Shown: positions 1 to 6,230 of the stretch, in pieces | How the letters are laid out: each line of letters begins with the position of its first letter | Position numbering within the stretch: position 1 is the first letter of the stretch | Source: Leptolyngbya sp. SIO4C1 | GTDB taxonomy: Bacteria > Cyanobacteriota > Cyanobacteriia > Phormidesmidales > Phormidesmidaceae | Length of the DNA stretch: 6,461 nucleotides | Direction: 5' to 3' | NCBI GenBank assembly: GCA_010671975.1 | Contig: JAAHIA010000285.1 | Span: 1-6,461 of the forward strand | Translations under genes and position numbers: made by a program | The notes under the pieces: generated by a model | What the model saw: the letters and a program-made list of their open reading frames with translations, nothing else | What the model was told of the DNA's origin: nothing | The model's database searches: none

Positions 1-1
1 G

Positions 2-892
2 ATAGACAACTCTAAAGTATCTGCTCGGCGGCTGAAGCGCCCTACCGAGGCAGAAGCTGGGATCGCAGAGGGCGAAGAGCGACGCGAGGGGCTAGCCGAC
101 CGCAGCAGCGTGCTGCCGCGATCGATTCTACGTACGGTCGATCGCGTCCGGCAGGATCTTGACCCCAAAGCTGAAGCTAAGGTTGTCCGCAATTTTCGCA
201 GCTCTAAGGGCAGGACAGAAACAGCGCTGCGCTTCATCTTGCTGCTGATCATCGTGCCGCTGCTGACTCAGCAAATTAGCAAAAACTTGATAGTGGGTCC
301 TATCGTTGACTACGTTCGCGAGAGTACTCAGGCGGCGGTGTTTCTGAATGAGGAGATGGAAGAAGAGGCGCTGCATGAGCTGCAGCGGTTTGAAGAAAAG
401 CTGCGGTTTGAAGTTCTAATTGGTAAAGTGCCCCCCATTAACGAATTCAGAATTGAGGAGCAGGTGCGCGAGCACGCTTTTGAGCTAGAGGAGGAATATC
501 GCGATCGCAGCGGCGATGCCGTCAAAAACGTCTTTGCGGATATCCTAGCAGCCGTTTCGTTTGCGGTGCTGCTAATGGCCTGCAGACGACAGGTAGCCAC
601 GCTCAAGGGGTTTATGGACGAGATTGTCTATGGCCTCAGCGATAGCGCCAAGGCATTTATCATTATCCTATTTACAGACATTTTTGTTGGCTTCCACTCT
701 CCTCACGGCTGGGAAGTGCTGCTAGAAGGGCTCTCGCGCCATCTAGGTTTTGCCGCTAACCACGATTTTATCTTTCTATTCATTGCGACGTTCCCAGTTA
801 TTTTAGATACCGTTTTCAAATACTGGATTTTCCGATACCTCAATCGCATTTCGCCTTCGGCAGTGGCAACGTATAAAAACATGAATGAGTAA
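2..892 (+). CDS. pxcA: PxcA/CemA-family proton extrusion protein, 5'-truncated by the window edge
   Basis: This inner-membrane protein family is needed for light-induced, Na+-dependent proton extrusion and indirectly for CO2 uptake; it is homologous to chloroplast CemA. The frame is open from base 2, giving 296 codons before TAA at 890-892. Numbering from base 2, the visible part has a charged N-terminal stretch with LPRSILRT and DLDP, a first membrane segment around 77-98, and a Glu-rich, probably coiled-coil linker around 105-172. Further membrane segments lie near 174-194, 217-233 and 255-279. The family hallmark HSPHGWE is at 232-238, and the C-terminus (FKYWIFRYLNR, then ATYKNMNE) is typical. 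Family members run to about 440 residues, so roughly 150 are missing upstream. A GTG at 110 is in frame but lies inside conserved sequence, so it is not the start. The frame is intact, and the family call is firm. Confidence 0.95.
   Translation: MDNSKVSARRLKRPTEAEAGIAEGEERREGLADRSSVLPRSILRTVDRVRQDLDPKAEAKVVRNFRSSKGRTETALRFILLLIIVPLLTQQISKNLIVGPIVDYVRESTQAAVFLNEEMEEEALHELQRFEEKLRFEVLIGKVPPINEFRIEEQVREHAFELEEEYRDRSGDAVKNVFADILAAVSFAVLLMACRRQVATLKGFMDEIVYGLSDSAKAFIIILFTDIFVGFHSPHGWEVLLEGLSRHLGFAANHDFIFLFIATFPVILDTVFKYWIFRYLNRISPSAVATYKNMNE
501..508. repeat. HIP1 octamer GCGATCGC inside pxcA
   Basis: This is an exact copy of the highly iterated palindrome of cyanobacterial genomes. It supports the taxonomic call and has no known gene-specific role. 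Confidence 0.9.
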
Positions 893-931
893 GTCAAGCT
901 GCGCTGACCCATATTTGCCCTCTTAATTCTA

Positions 932-963
932 TGAAGCTGGCGCTGCTAGCGACGTTAGCTTCA
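932..963 (+). terminator. Possible weak terminator after pxcA
   Basis: Arms TGAAGCT (932-938) and AGCTTCA (957-963) are perfect 7-bp complements. An inner 4-bp stem, CGCT/AGCG with a three-base loop, is nested inside. It starts 39 bases after the pxcA stop. There is no immediate T-run; a T-rich patch (TTTTGTTT, 975-982) begins 11 bases beyond the stem. It is therefore a poor intrinsic terminator and may only be a 3'-end stabilising hairpin. Confidence 0.3.
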
Positions 964-1154
964 CAAAGGGCTCGTTTTGTTTAAAGAATACTTAATGAAT
1001 TGCGGCAGACGGATGGAACTGTTAAGCAAGTGTAATATTTTGTATCTAGGCAGCTGTGAAACCCTGTAGCGTTTTTCTAGCGTGGCTTTACCTAAAAGCT
1101 TTCAACTGCTCGTTACGCATCTACACTATTGGCCCAATTCTCCGCCAGCCCCGT

Positions 1155-1239
1155 AGTTTGAGACCCTGCCGAGAGACTCCAAGCAAGATCTCTTCAGGAT
1201 ACCGCCCAATGGCGGGCGAGTCCTAGCGGCGTCTCAACT
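1155..1239 (+). promoter_or_regulatory. Candidate structured leader element upstream of the first glycosyltransferase (three-way-junction-like fold)
   Basis: A closing stem pairs 1155-1164 with 1231-1239: seven contiguous pairs (TTGAGAC with GTCTCAA), then a bulged T and two more pairs. Inside it, 1165-1176 pairs with 1189-1198: CCTG/CAGG plus GAGAGA/TCTCTT, ten pairs with one G-T wobble and a two-base bulge. CCGCC/GGCGG (1202-1206/1211-1215) forms a second hairpin with loop CAAT. A competing fold pairs GCCG 1168-1171 with CGGC 1227-1230 and GACTC 1175-1179 with GAGTC 1218-1222, and it excludes the 1165-1198 hairpin. I recognise no known RNA family. The pairings were found by eye with no energy or covariation test, so chance is possible. 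It ends 58 bases before the start codon. Confidence 0.3.
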
Positions 1240-1243
1240 GAGC

Positions 1244-1290
1244 GCAGAAGCTGCAATGAGCCATTCGCGATAGTCGTATTTCAGTACGCG
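1244..1290 (+). promoter_or_regulatory. Three abutting small inverted repeats just upstream of a start codon
   Basis: GCAG-AAG-CTGC (1244-1254), AATG-AGC-CATT (1255-1265) and CGCG...CGCG (1266-1269/1287-1290) follow one another with no bases between them. The last ends one base before the purine-rich TGAGG (1291-1295) that precedes ATG 1298. Each stem is only 4 bp, so stability is doubtful. If they form, they would crowd the ribosome-binding site of the glycosyltransferase. This is a weak, sequence-only observation. Confidence 0.2.
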
Positions 1291-1297
1291 TGAGGCT

Positions 1298-2338
1298 ATG
1301 CTCTCTCCCTCAGAGATCTCAGTTATTATTCCGGTCTACAACGGTGGGGCACTGTTTGAGCGCTGCCTTGAGGCGCTGTCTGCCATAAAGTCAGACTATC
1401 ACGAGATCATTGTTGTCGCAGATGGTGACACCGATGGTTCCTGGCAAAAGGCGCAGGCGTTTGGCGCCAAAGTGATTCGCCTGCCTAGCTCAGGCGGCCC
1501 GGCCCGAGCTCGCAATATCGGTGCCGATGCAGCGACGGGTAAGGTTTTGTTTTTTACTGATGCCGATGTAGCGATTCATGCCGATACCCTAGCCAAGGTA
1601 GCGCAAGCATTTAATCAGAATCCAGCCTTAGCCGCGCTAATTGGCTCCTACGACGATGAACCTGGCGATTTTCGCTTTCTGTCTCAGTATCGCAATCTTT
1701 TGCATCACTATACGCATCAGACCTCTAAAGCAGACGCTAACACCTTTTGGGGAGCCTGCGGCGCTATCCGAGCAGACGTATTTCAGCAGATGGGCGGCTT
1801 CAGCGTTGCCTATCGCCGTCCAACCATTGAGGATATTGAGCTGGGCTATCGCCTGAGAGCAGCAGGACACCAGATTGCCTTATGCCGTGACGTGCAGGTG
1901 AAACATCTGAAGCGATGGACGGCTAGCTCAATGCTCAAGGCTGACTTCTTTTACCGCGCGCTGCCTTGGACTGAGCTCATCCTACGCGAGCAGCGGCTAG
2001 ACAACGACTTAAATCTATCCATGGCCAGTCGTCTCAGCGTTGGGCTGAGCTACGTGCTGCTTTTAAGCCTTGCCATAATGCCATTAACTACAACTTTAGG
2101 CAGAGTTTGGTTGACAGTTAATTTACTGATTGCGACAGTGTGGATTGGGGGTCTACTGCAATTAAATTTTTCGCTGTATCGGTTTTTCTACATTAAGCGT
2201 GGACTTGGTTTTGCGCTTAGATCAGTTCCCTGGCACTGGCTGTACTACCTGTACAGCGGACTGGCTTTTGTGATTGGCACGCTGCGCCACTGGCTGAGGC
2301 AGCAGAAACGTCCGTCCATAAAAAGCTTAGAGGCCTAG
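1298..2338 (+). CDS. Membrane-attached GT2-family glycosyltransferase
   Basis: This 346-residue enzyme probably transfers a sugar from a nucleotide donor to a growing glycan at the cytoplasmic membrane face. The GT-A fold motifs are in order: SVIIPVYN at 8-15, VVADGDTDGS at 39-48, ARARNIGA at 69-76 and the metal-binding TDAD at 87-90. WGACGAIRADVF (151-162) and EDIELGYRL (178-186, with the likely catalytic acidic pair E178-D179) follow, then a late His in KHLKRWT (202-208). After about residue 245 come two or three hydrophobic segments (about 246-264, 268-289 and 311-328) and a basic tail, so it is membrane-attached. ATG 1298 is the first in-frame start after a stop at 1271. Its TGAGG lies only two bases upstream, so initiation may be poor or structure-dependent. 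The family call is firm; donor and acceptor are unknown. Confidence 0.9.
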   Translation: MLSPSEISVIIPVYNGGALFERCLEALSAIKSDYHEIIVVADGDTDGSWQKAQAFGAKVIRLPSSGGPARARNIGADAATGKVLFFTDADVAIHADTLAKVAQAFNQNPALAALIGSYDDEPGDFRFLSQYRNLLHHYTHQTSKADANTFWGACGAIRADVFQQMGGFSVAYRRPTIEDIELGYRLRAAGHQIALCRDVQVKHLKRWTASSMLKADFFYRALPWTELILREQRLDNDLNLSMASRLSVGLSYVLLLSLAIMPLTTTLGRVWLTVNLLIATVWIGGLLQLNFSLYRFFYIKRGLGFALRSVPWHWLYYLYSGLAFVIGTLRHWLRQQKRPSIKSLEA

Positions 2339-2392
2339 GTCCCTGATCGCACAGTCCGCCAAAGGTTCATCCTGTCTAGTCTTTCTAGCGAT

Positions 2393-2411
2393 TGCTTAAA
2401 GCTTTTAAGCA
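2393..2411. repeat. 8-bp perfect inverted repeat with a 3-base loop between genes
   Basis: TGCTTAAA (2393-2400) and TTTAAGCA (2404-2411) are exact complements around the loop GCT. It lies 54 bases after the first glycosyltransferase and 53 before ATG 2465. It has no following T-run, so it is not a standard terminator. It could be a transcript-processing or stability hairpin, or a dyad operator. It sits five bases before the in-frame ATG at 2417 and would occlude ribosome binding there, which argues for the later start. Confidence 0.45.
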
Positions 2412-2464
2412 GCAAAATGCGCTCAGTCGATTCATACCAGACATCCACCTTTAGAGTGAACACC

Positions 2465-3943
2465 ATGCTTTCCCCCTCTGTTCTTGTCATTGGCGCTGGC
2501 CCAGCTGGCCTAACTGCTGGCTATGAGCTTGCCAAGCACGACATTAGCTCAACAGTCTTAGAAAAAGCCGATAAAGTTGGCGGTATTTCTCGAACAGAAA
2601 CCTACAAAGGCTACCGATTTGATATCGGCGGACATCGCTTTTTCACCAAGGTTGAAGAAGTCAAGGCGCTTTGGTACGAGGTGATGGGTGATGAGTTCAT
2701 TCAGGTGCCGCGACTGTCTCGAATTTACTACAACGGCAGCTTCTTTCAATATCCGCTAGAACCCTGGGATGCGCTATCCAAAATCGGGCTCTATCAAAGC
2801 ATTATGATGATGGGCAGCTATTTCAAGCGCAGAATGCGGCCGCTGCCCAGTGAAGAAAGCTTAGAAGAATGGGTGATTAATCGCTTCGGTGGACGACTTT
2901 ACGCAACCTTCTTTAAAACTTACACAGAGAAGGTTTGGGGCGTCCCCTGCACAGAAATTCGAGCAGACTGGGCGGCTCAGCGAATTAAGGGCCTGTCCTT
3001 GAAAAAGGCCGTGGTGAACGCGCTGGTGGGCAGCAACGATACCAAGACGCTGATCAAAGAGTTTGACTATCCGCTGCTAGGTCCCGGCATGATGTGGGAG
3101 CGATTTCAGGAAAAGCTAGCGGCCAAAGGATCGCCGACGCTGCTCAACACCAACGTCATTCAGCTGGACCACGACGGTCATCGCATCACGCAGGTAATTG
3201 CTGAACAAGATGAGCAGCTGCTGAAGTTTTCACCCGAGACGGTTGTCTCCAGTATGCCAGTCGCACTACTGGCACAGAAGCTTAACCCGCGTCCGCCGGA
3301 GCCGGTTCTAGCGGCTGCTCGCGGTCTGAAGTATCGCGACTTTTTGATTGTGCCGATAATTGTCAACCAGGAGCATCTCTTCCCAGACAACTGGATCTAT
3401 ATTCACAGTCCTGAGTTCAAGGTTGGTCGAATTCAGAACTTTAAGAACTGGAGCCCAGCGATGGTACCCGACCCAAGTAAAACCTGCTTGGGGATGGAAT
3501 ATTTCTGTAGCGAAGGTGACGATCTGTGGGAGCTATCTGACCAGGAGCTGATTAAGCTAGCGAGCCGAGAGATTGTTGGGCTAGGCCTATTAGATAGTCT
3601 AGACAAGGTTGAAGACGGCACCGTGATTCGCCAGCACAAGGCCTATCCAGTTTACGATGGCGAATATCGTCAGCATCTGACTGTCCTGCAAGATTATTTC
3701 TCTCAATTTGAGAATCTTCAGACCGTGGGTCGTAACGGTATGCACCGCTACAACAATCAGGATCACTCAATGCTAACCGGACTGCTGGCCGCTAAAAACA
3801 TTTTAGGTGAAGACCACGATCTGTGGAACGTCAACGTTGAGCGCTCCTACCATGAGAACTTTACCGATGAAGAATGGTCTAAGCTAAAGCAGCAATCTGG
3901 CAGCCGGGCGACTCGCTATCAGCCCCTATCACCGACAGCTTAG
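2465..3943 (+). CDS. FAD-dependent UDP-galactopyranose-mutase-like / amine-oxidase-fold oxidoreductase
   Basis: This 492-residue flavoprotein probably acts on a nucleotide- or carrier-linked sugar. The N-terminal dinucleotide-binding motif GAGPAG is at 10-15, with Glu33 as the likely ribose ligand and GGISRT at 39-44. FDIGGHRFF (53-61) matches the GGH loop of UDP-galactopyranose mutases. KVWGVPCTEI (156-165) and Arg173 follow, then Arg322 in GRIQNFKNWSP. The C-terminal FAD motif GRNGMHRY (422-429) runs into NQDHS (431-435), as in eukaryotic-type mutases. I chose ATG 2465 because it puts the FAD motif near the N-terminus, has AGAG nearby and avoids the hairpin; an in-frame ATG at 2417 would add 16 unconserved-looking residues. 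It is followed 19 bases later by a glycosyltransferase. A plain oxidoreductase role cannot be excluded. The fold is certain; the reaction is inferred. Confidence 0.85.
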   Translation: MLSPSVLVIGAGPAGLTAGYELAKHDISSTVLEKADKVGGISRTETYKGYRFDIGGHRFFTKVEEVKALWYEVMGDEFIQVPRLSRIYYNGSFFQYPLEPWDALSKIGLYQSIMMMGSYFKRRMRPLPSEESLEEWVINRFGGRLYATFFKTYTEKVWGVPCTEIRADWAAQRIKGLSLKKAVVNALVGSNDTKTLIKEFDYPLLGPGMMWERFQEKLAAKGSPTLLNTNVIQLDHDGHRITQVIAEQDEQLLKFSPETVVSSMPVALLAQKLNPRPPEPVLAAARGLKYRDFLIVPIIVNQEHLFPDNWIYIHSPEFKVGRIQNFKNWSPAMVPDPSKTCLGMEYFCSEGDDLWELSDQELIKLASREIVGLGLLDSLDKVEDGTVIRQHKAYPVYDGEYRQHLTVLQDYFSQFENLQTVGRNGMHRYNNQDHSMLTGLLAAKNILGEDHDLWNVNVERSYHENFTDEEWSKLKQQSGSRATRYQPLSPTA

Positions 3944-3951
3944 TCCTGGCT

Positions 3952-3956
3952 GGGAG
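3952..3956 (+). promoter_or_regulatory. Ribosome-binding site of the second glycosyltransferase
   Basis: GGGAG lies six bases before ATG 3963, inside the 19-base gap after the flavoenzyme stop. It is a good Shine-Dalgarno match and fixes the start. Confidence 0.7.
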
Positions 3957-3962
3957 CGCGCT

Positions 3963-4886
3963 ATGACAGAGCTTGATTGTCCCTTAGTTTCAGTCATTAT
4001 TCCGGTGTTTAACGATGCCGAGCGGCTGGCGCTATGCTTAGCTGCTTTGGCACAGCAGACCTATGCGCGATCGCGCTACGAGGTCATCGTTGTGGACAAT
4101 GGTTCCGAGCAGCCGGAGCAGATACAGGCCGTAGCGGCTCCATACGATTGGGTAACGATCGCCATGGAGTCGACACCGGGCTCGTACGCTGCTCGCAATA
4201 AAGGGCTGACGCTGGCCCAGGGAGAAGTCATTGCTTTTACCGATGCGGACTGCATTCCAGCCGTTGACTGGTTGGAGCGTGGGGTTGCTCATCTGCGTCA
4301 GACGCCCAACTGCGGTCTCATCGCTGGCAGGATAGAGATCTTCTTTAAAGATCCGCAGCGTCCGACGTCAGTTGAGCTTTACGAGAGTATTACCGCCTTT
4401 CCTCAGGAGCGGCTGCTGAGTCAGTTTCACGGTGGAGCAACGGCAAATCTCTTTACGTGGCGAGCCGTCATCGATCGGGTTGGCGGCTTTGACGACCAGC
4501 TCAAGTCTAACGGTGACCTAGACTGGGGCAAGCGGGTTCATGCCCAAGGATACGAGCAGCGCTATGCAGAACAGGTGCTGGTTTTGCACCCGGCCCGGGC
4601 CTCTTTGGGCGAACTCTATGGGCGTACCCGGCGCTTAGTTGGTGGCTACTACGGCCTGCGGCTCAAGCAGGCCCAGTCGCTCGGGCAGCGTCAGGCCGTC
4701 TTTCTGCAGATGCTGCTGCAAAATCTGGTGCCGCCCGTATCTTTTGCCGTCAATGCGGCCTTAGATACCCGGCTGAGTAGCGTAGGCCAAAAGCTAAAAG
4801 TGTCTTGGGTAATGGTCTTAGTCCGCTATATCAGCGCCTGGGAGACATTGCGGCTAAAGCTGGGTGGTGTTTCGAGCCGAGCCTGA
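3963..4886 (+). CDS. GT2-family glycosyltransferase
   Basis: This 307-residue GT-A fold enzyme is likely to add one sugar in the assembly of the glycan made by this locus. Motifs: SVIIPVFN at 10-17, VIVVDNGS at 41-48, SYAARNKG at 74-81 and the DxD in TDADC at 93-97. HGGATANLFTWRAV (156-169) is the acceptor-side segment, and GDLDWGKR (184-191) holds the likely catalytic base; HPAR follows at 209-212. The C-terminal third has moderately hydrophobic stretches around 246-266 and 278-292 that may anchor it peripherally, but no strong membrane segments. Length and motif order are normal for the family and nothing is broken. It starts 19 bases after the flavoenzyme and ends 9 bases before the next gene, so co-transcription is very likely. 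Substrates cannot be read from sequence. Confidence 0.9.
   Translation: MTELDCPLVSVIIPVFNDAERLALCLAALAQQTYARSRYEVIVVDNGSEQPEQIQAVAAPYDWVTIAMESTPGSYAARNKGLTLAQGEVIAFTDADCIPAVDWLERGVAHLRQTPNCGLIAGRIEIFFKDPQRPTSVELYESITAFPQERLLSQFHGGATANLFTWRAVIDRVGGFDDQLKSNGDLDWGKRVHAQGYEQRYAEQVLVLHPARASLGELYGRTRRLVGGYYGLRLKQAQSLGQRQAVFLQMLLQNLVPPVSFAVNAALDTRLSSVGQKLKVSWVMVLVRYISAWETLRLKLGGVSSRA
4067..4074. repeat. HIP1 octamer in the second GT2 gene
   Basis: This exact GCGATCGC is embedded in a 12-base palindrome, GCGCGATCGCGC, at 4065-4076. It encodes part of the linker after the first beta strand (AQQTYARSRY). Confidence 0.9.
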
Positions 4887-4893
4887 GGAGAGG
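4886..4893 (+). promoter_or_regulatory. Ribosome-binding site overlapping the preceding stop codon
   Basis: AGGAGAGG begins on the last base of the TGA (4884-4886) of the upstream glycosyltransferase and precedes ATG 4896. It is the strongest Shine-Dalgarno match in the window. The overlap suggests translational coupling of the two genes. Confidence 0.75.
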
Positions 4894-4895
4894 CG

Positions 4896-6221
4896 ATGCG
4901 GATTGCGTTTTTAGTAGCTGATTTTCCTAAGCTGTCGGAGACTTTTGTGATCAATCAGGTCACAGGGCTGCTCGACCGAGGCCACGAGGTCGATATTTAC
5001 AGCGACCATATTGAGGATTGGTCAGTTGTCCATCCTGATGTCAATCGCTATGGCTTGCAAGGACGCACCTTTCTGATGCCGGCCTTACCGCAAAACTACC
5101 TTTGGCGCGTGCTCAAAGGGCTATGGCTAGGGCTGACGCATTTTCATAAAGCGCCAAGGTTAATGGTGCGATCGCTCAACTTATGGGCCTATGGTGAGCA
5201 GGCGCTAAACCTATGGCTGCTTTACACTGCGGCTGCTTTGGCAGATCGGCAGCCGACTTACGATATTGTTCACTGCCAGTTTGGCACTCAGGGCTATCGC
5301 GGGCTGGCTTTCAAACGCCTGCTACAGCCAACCCCTAAGCTGCTAGTGATGTTTCGCGGCCACGACATCAGCTGCTATCTCAACCAGGGTGGCGAGCGTG
5401 TCTATCGCCGGCTCTTCAAGCACGTAGACTACTGCCTGGCAAACTGCAACTTTTTTCGTCAGCGCGTGATTGAGCTGGGGCTAAGCCCAGACAAAATTTC
5501 AGTTCATTTTTCTGGGCTTGATGTGAGTAAGTTTACCTATCGGCCCCGGCAGATAGAGCCCGACCAGCCGGTGCGACTGGCCACGACCGGACGGCTGGTC
5601 GAAAAAAAGGGCATCGAATATGCGATTCGCGCCGTCGCTCAGCAGGCAAAGCAGTCTGACCTGGTCTACTTCATTATTGGTGACGGCCCCTTGAGACAGC
5701 CTCTGGAGGCCTTAATTCACGAGCTTGACGCAGATGACTACGTTCACCTGCTGGGCTGGCAAAATGAATCGGAAATTATTCAAACCCTGAACACCTGTCA
5801 TCTGTTCATAGCCCCTAGCGTAACCGCCGCAGACGGCAACCAAGATGCACCAATCAATGTGCTTAAAGAAGCCATGGCGATGGGCTTGCCGGTGGTTAGC
5901 ACTAACCATGGCGGCATTCCAGAACTTGTGGAAGAGGGAATCTCGGGCTTCTTGGTGCCGGAGCGAGATGCTGATGCGCTGGCAGAAAAGCTGAGTCGTC
6001 TATGCTCGCATCCCGAACGCTGGCCCGAAATGGGACGGGCCGGCCGCAGGTTTGTAGAGAGCCACTACAGCCTGAGCCATTTGAACGATCGGCTGGTGCA
6101 GATCTACCAGGCGCTGCTGAACAATTCGGAGGTTCCCCAGGCGGCTTCTATCCAGGATGCAAAGAGCAATGTAGCGACTGCAAACGGCGATTTCAACTAC
6201 TCACTATCATCTTTGGAATAA
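4896..6221 (+). CDS. GT4-family glycosyltransferase (WcaL-like GT-B enzyme)
   Basis: This 441-residue retaining GT-B enzyme is of the kind found in colanic-acid and exopolysaccharide loci. The N-terminus MRIAFLVADFPKLSETF, with RGHEVDIYS at 28-36, is the acceptor-domain signature of the WcaL-like group. VHCQFGTQG (125-133) and FRGHDIS (153-159) are further family segments. The donor domain has GRLVEKKG (232-239), IIGDGPL (260-266), HLLGW (284-288) and APSVTAADGNQ (306-316). The E-x7-E motif appears as D317-x7-E325, followed by EAMAMGLPVVST and HGGIPELV (338-345). The last 30 or so residues are a polar Ser/Asn/Ala-rich tail. It starts nine bases after the preceding GT stop, with an overlapping Shine-Dalgarno. 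Donor sugar unknown; family assignment firm. Confidence 0.92.
   Translation: MRIAFLVADFPKLSETFVINQVTGLLDRGHEVDIYSDHIEDWSVVHPDVNRYGLQGRTFLMPALPQNYLWRVLKGLWLGLTHFHKAPRLMVRSLNLWAYGEQALNLWLLYTAAALADRQPTYDIVHCQFGTQGYRGLAFKRLLQPTPKLLVMFRGHDISCYLNQGGERVYRRLFKHVDYCLANCNFFRQRVIELGLSPDKISVHFSGLDVSKFTYRPRQIEPDQPVRLATTGRLVEKKGIEYAIRAVAQQAKQSDLVYFIIGDGPLRQPLEALIHELDADDYVHLLGWQNESEIIQTLNTCHLFIAPSVTAADGNQDAPINVLKEAMAMGLPVVSTNHGGIPELVEEGISGFLVPERDADALAEKLSRLCSHPERWPEMGRAGRRFVESHYSLSHLNDRLVQIYQALLNNSEVPQAASIQDAKSNVATANGDFNYSLSSLE
5168..5175. repeat. HIP1 octamer in the GT4 gene
   Basis: This is the third exact GCGATCGC in the window, within the VRSLNLW-coding region of the GT4 gene. Confidence 0.9.
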
Positions 6222-6230
6222 GCAGTGATT

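Larger units (their letters stand above)
893..1297. other. 405-base intergenic region between pxcA and the first glycosyltransferase
   Basis: I see no credible protein gene and no tRNA-like or known riboswitch pattern here. The left part has a short hairpin after pxcA (932-963). The middle (about 970-1150) is relatively AT-rich and is the likeliest place for a promoter, with TAATAT at 1033-1038 and TACACT at 1122-1127 as weak -10 look-alikes; neither has a good -35 box at proper spacing. The right part, 1155-1290, is rich in complementary segments and is described separately. The length and composition suggest that the glycosyltransferase at 1298 has its own transcription start rather than being read from pxcA; this is inference. 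Confidence 0.6.

Noticed and set aside
128..606. Minus-strand open frames opposite pxcA, such as 128-376 and 328-606
   Set aside because: They are low-complexity (Ser/Arg/Gln-rich) shadows of a well-recognised + strand gene, with no domain or ribosome-binding site.
110..892. GTG at 110 as the start of the proton-extrusion protein
   Set aside because: The same frame is open back to base 2, the residues around it are conserved family sequence, and the protein would be far shorter than the family's usual length. The start is outside the window.
931..984. 17-codon frame MKLALLATLASQRARFV after pxcA
   Set aside because: It lies on the hairpin at 932-963, has no ribosome-binding site and is too short to support as a gene.
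1010..1040. TAATAT at 1033-1038 as a -10 box
   Set aside because: No -35-like hexamer lies 16-18 bases upstream and there is no proper extended -10 TGn.
995..1069. 24-codon frame with three Cys, starting ATG 995
   Set aside because: It has no Shine-Dalgarno, no recognisable features, and a length expected by chance.
1099..1127. Possible promoter with TACACT (1122-1127) as -10 box
   Set aside because: The best upstream hexamers (CTTTCA or TTTCAA) match a -35 box poorly. It would place a start just before the structured leader, but support is too weak to list as a feature.
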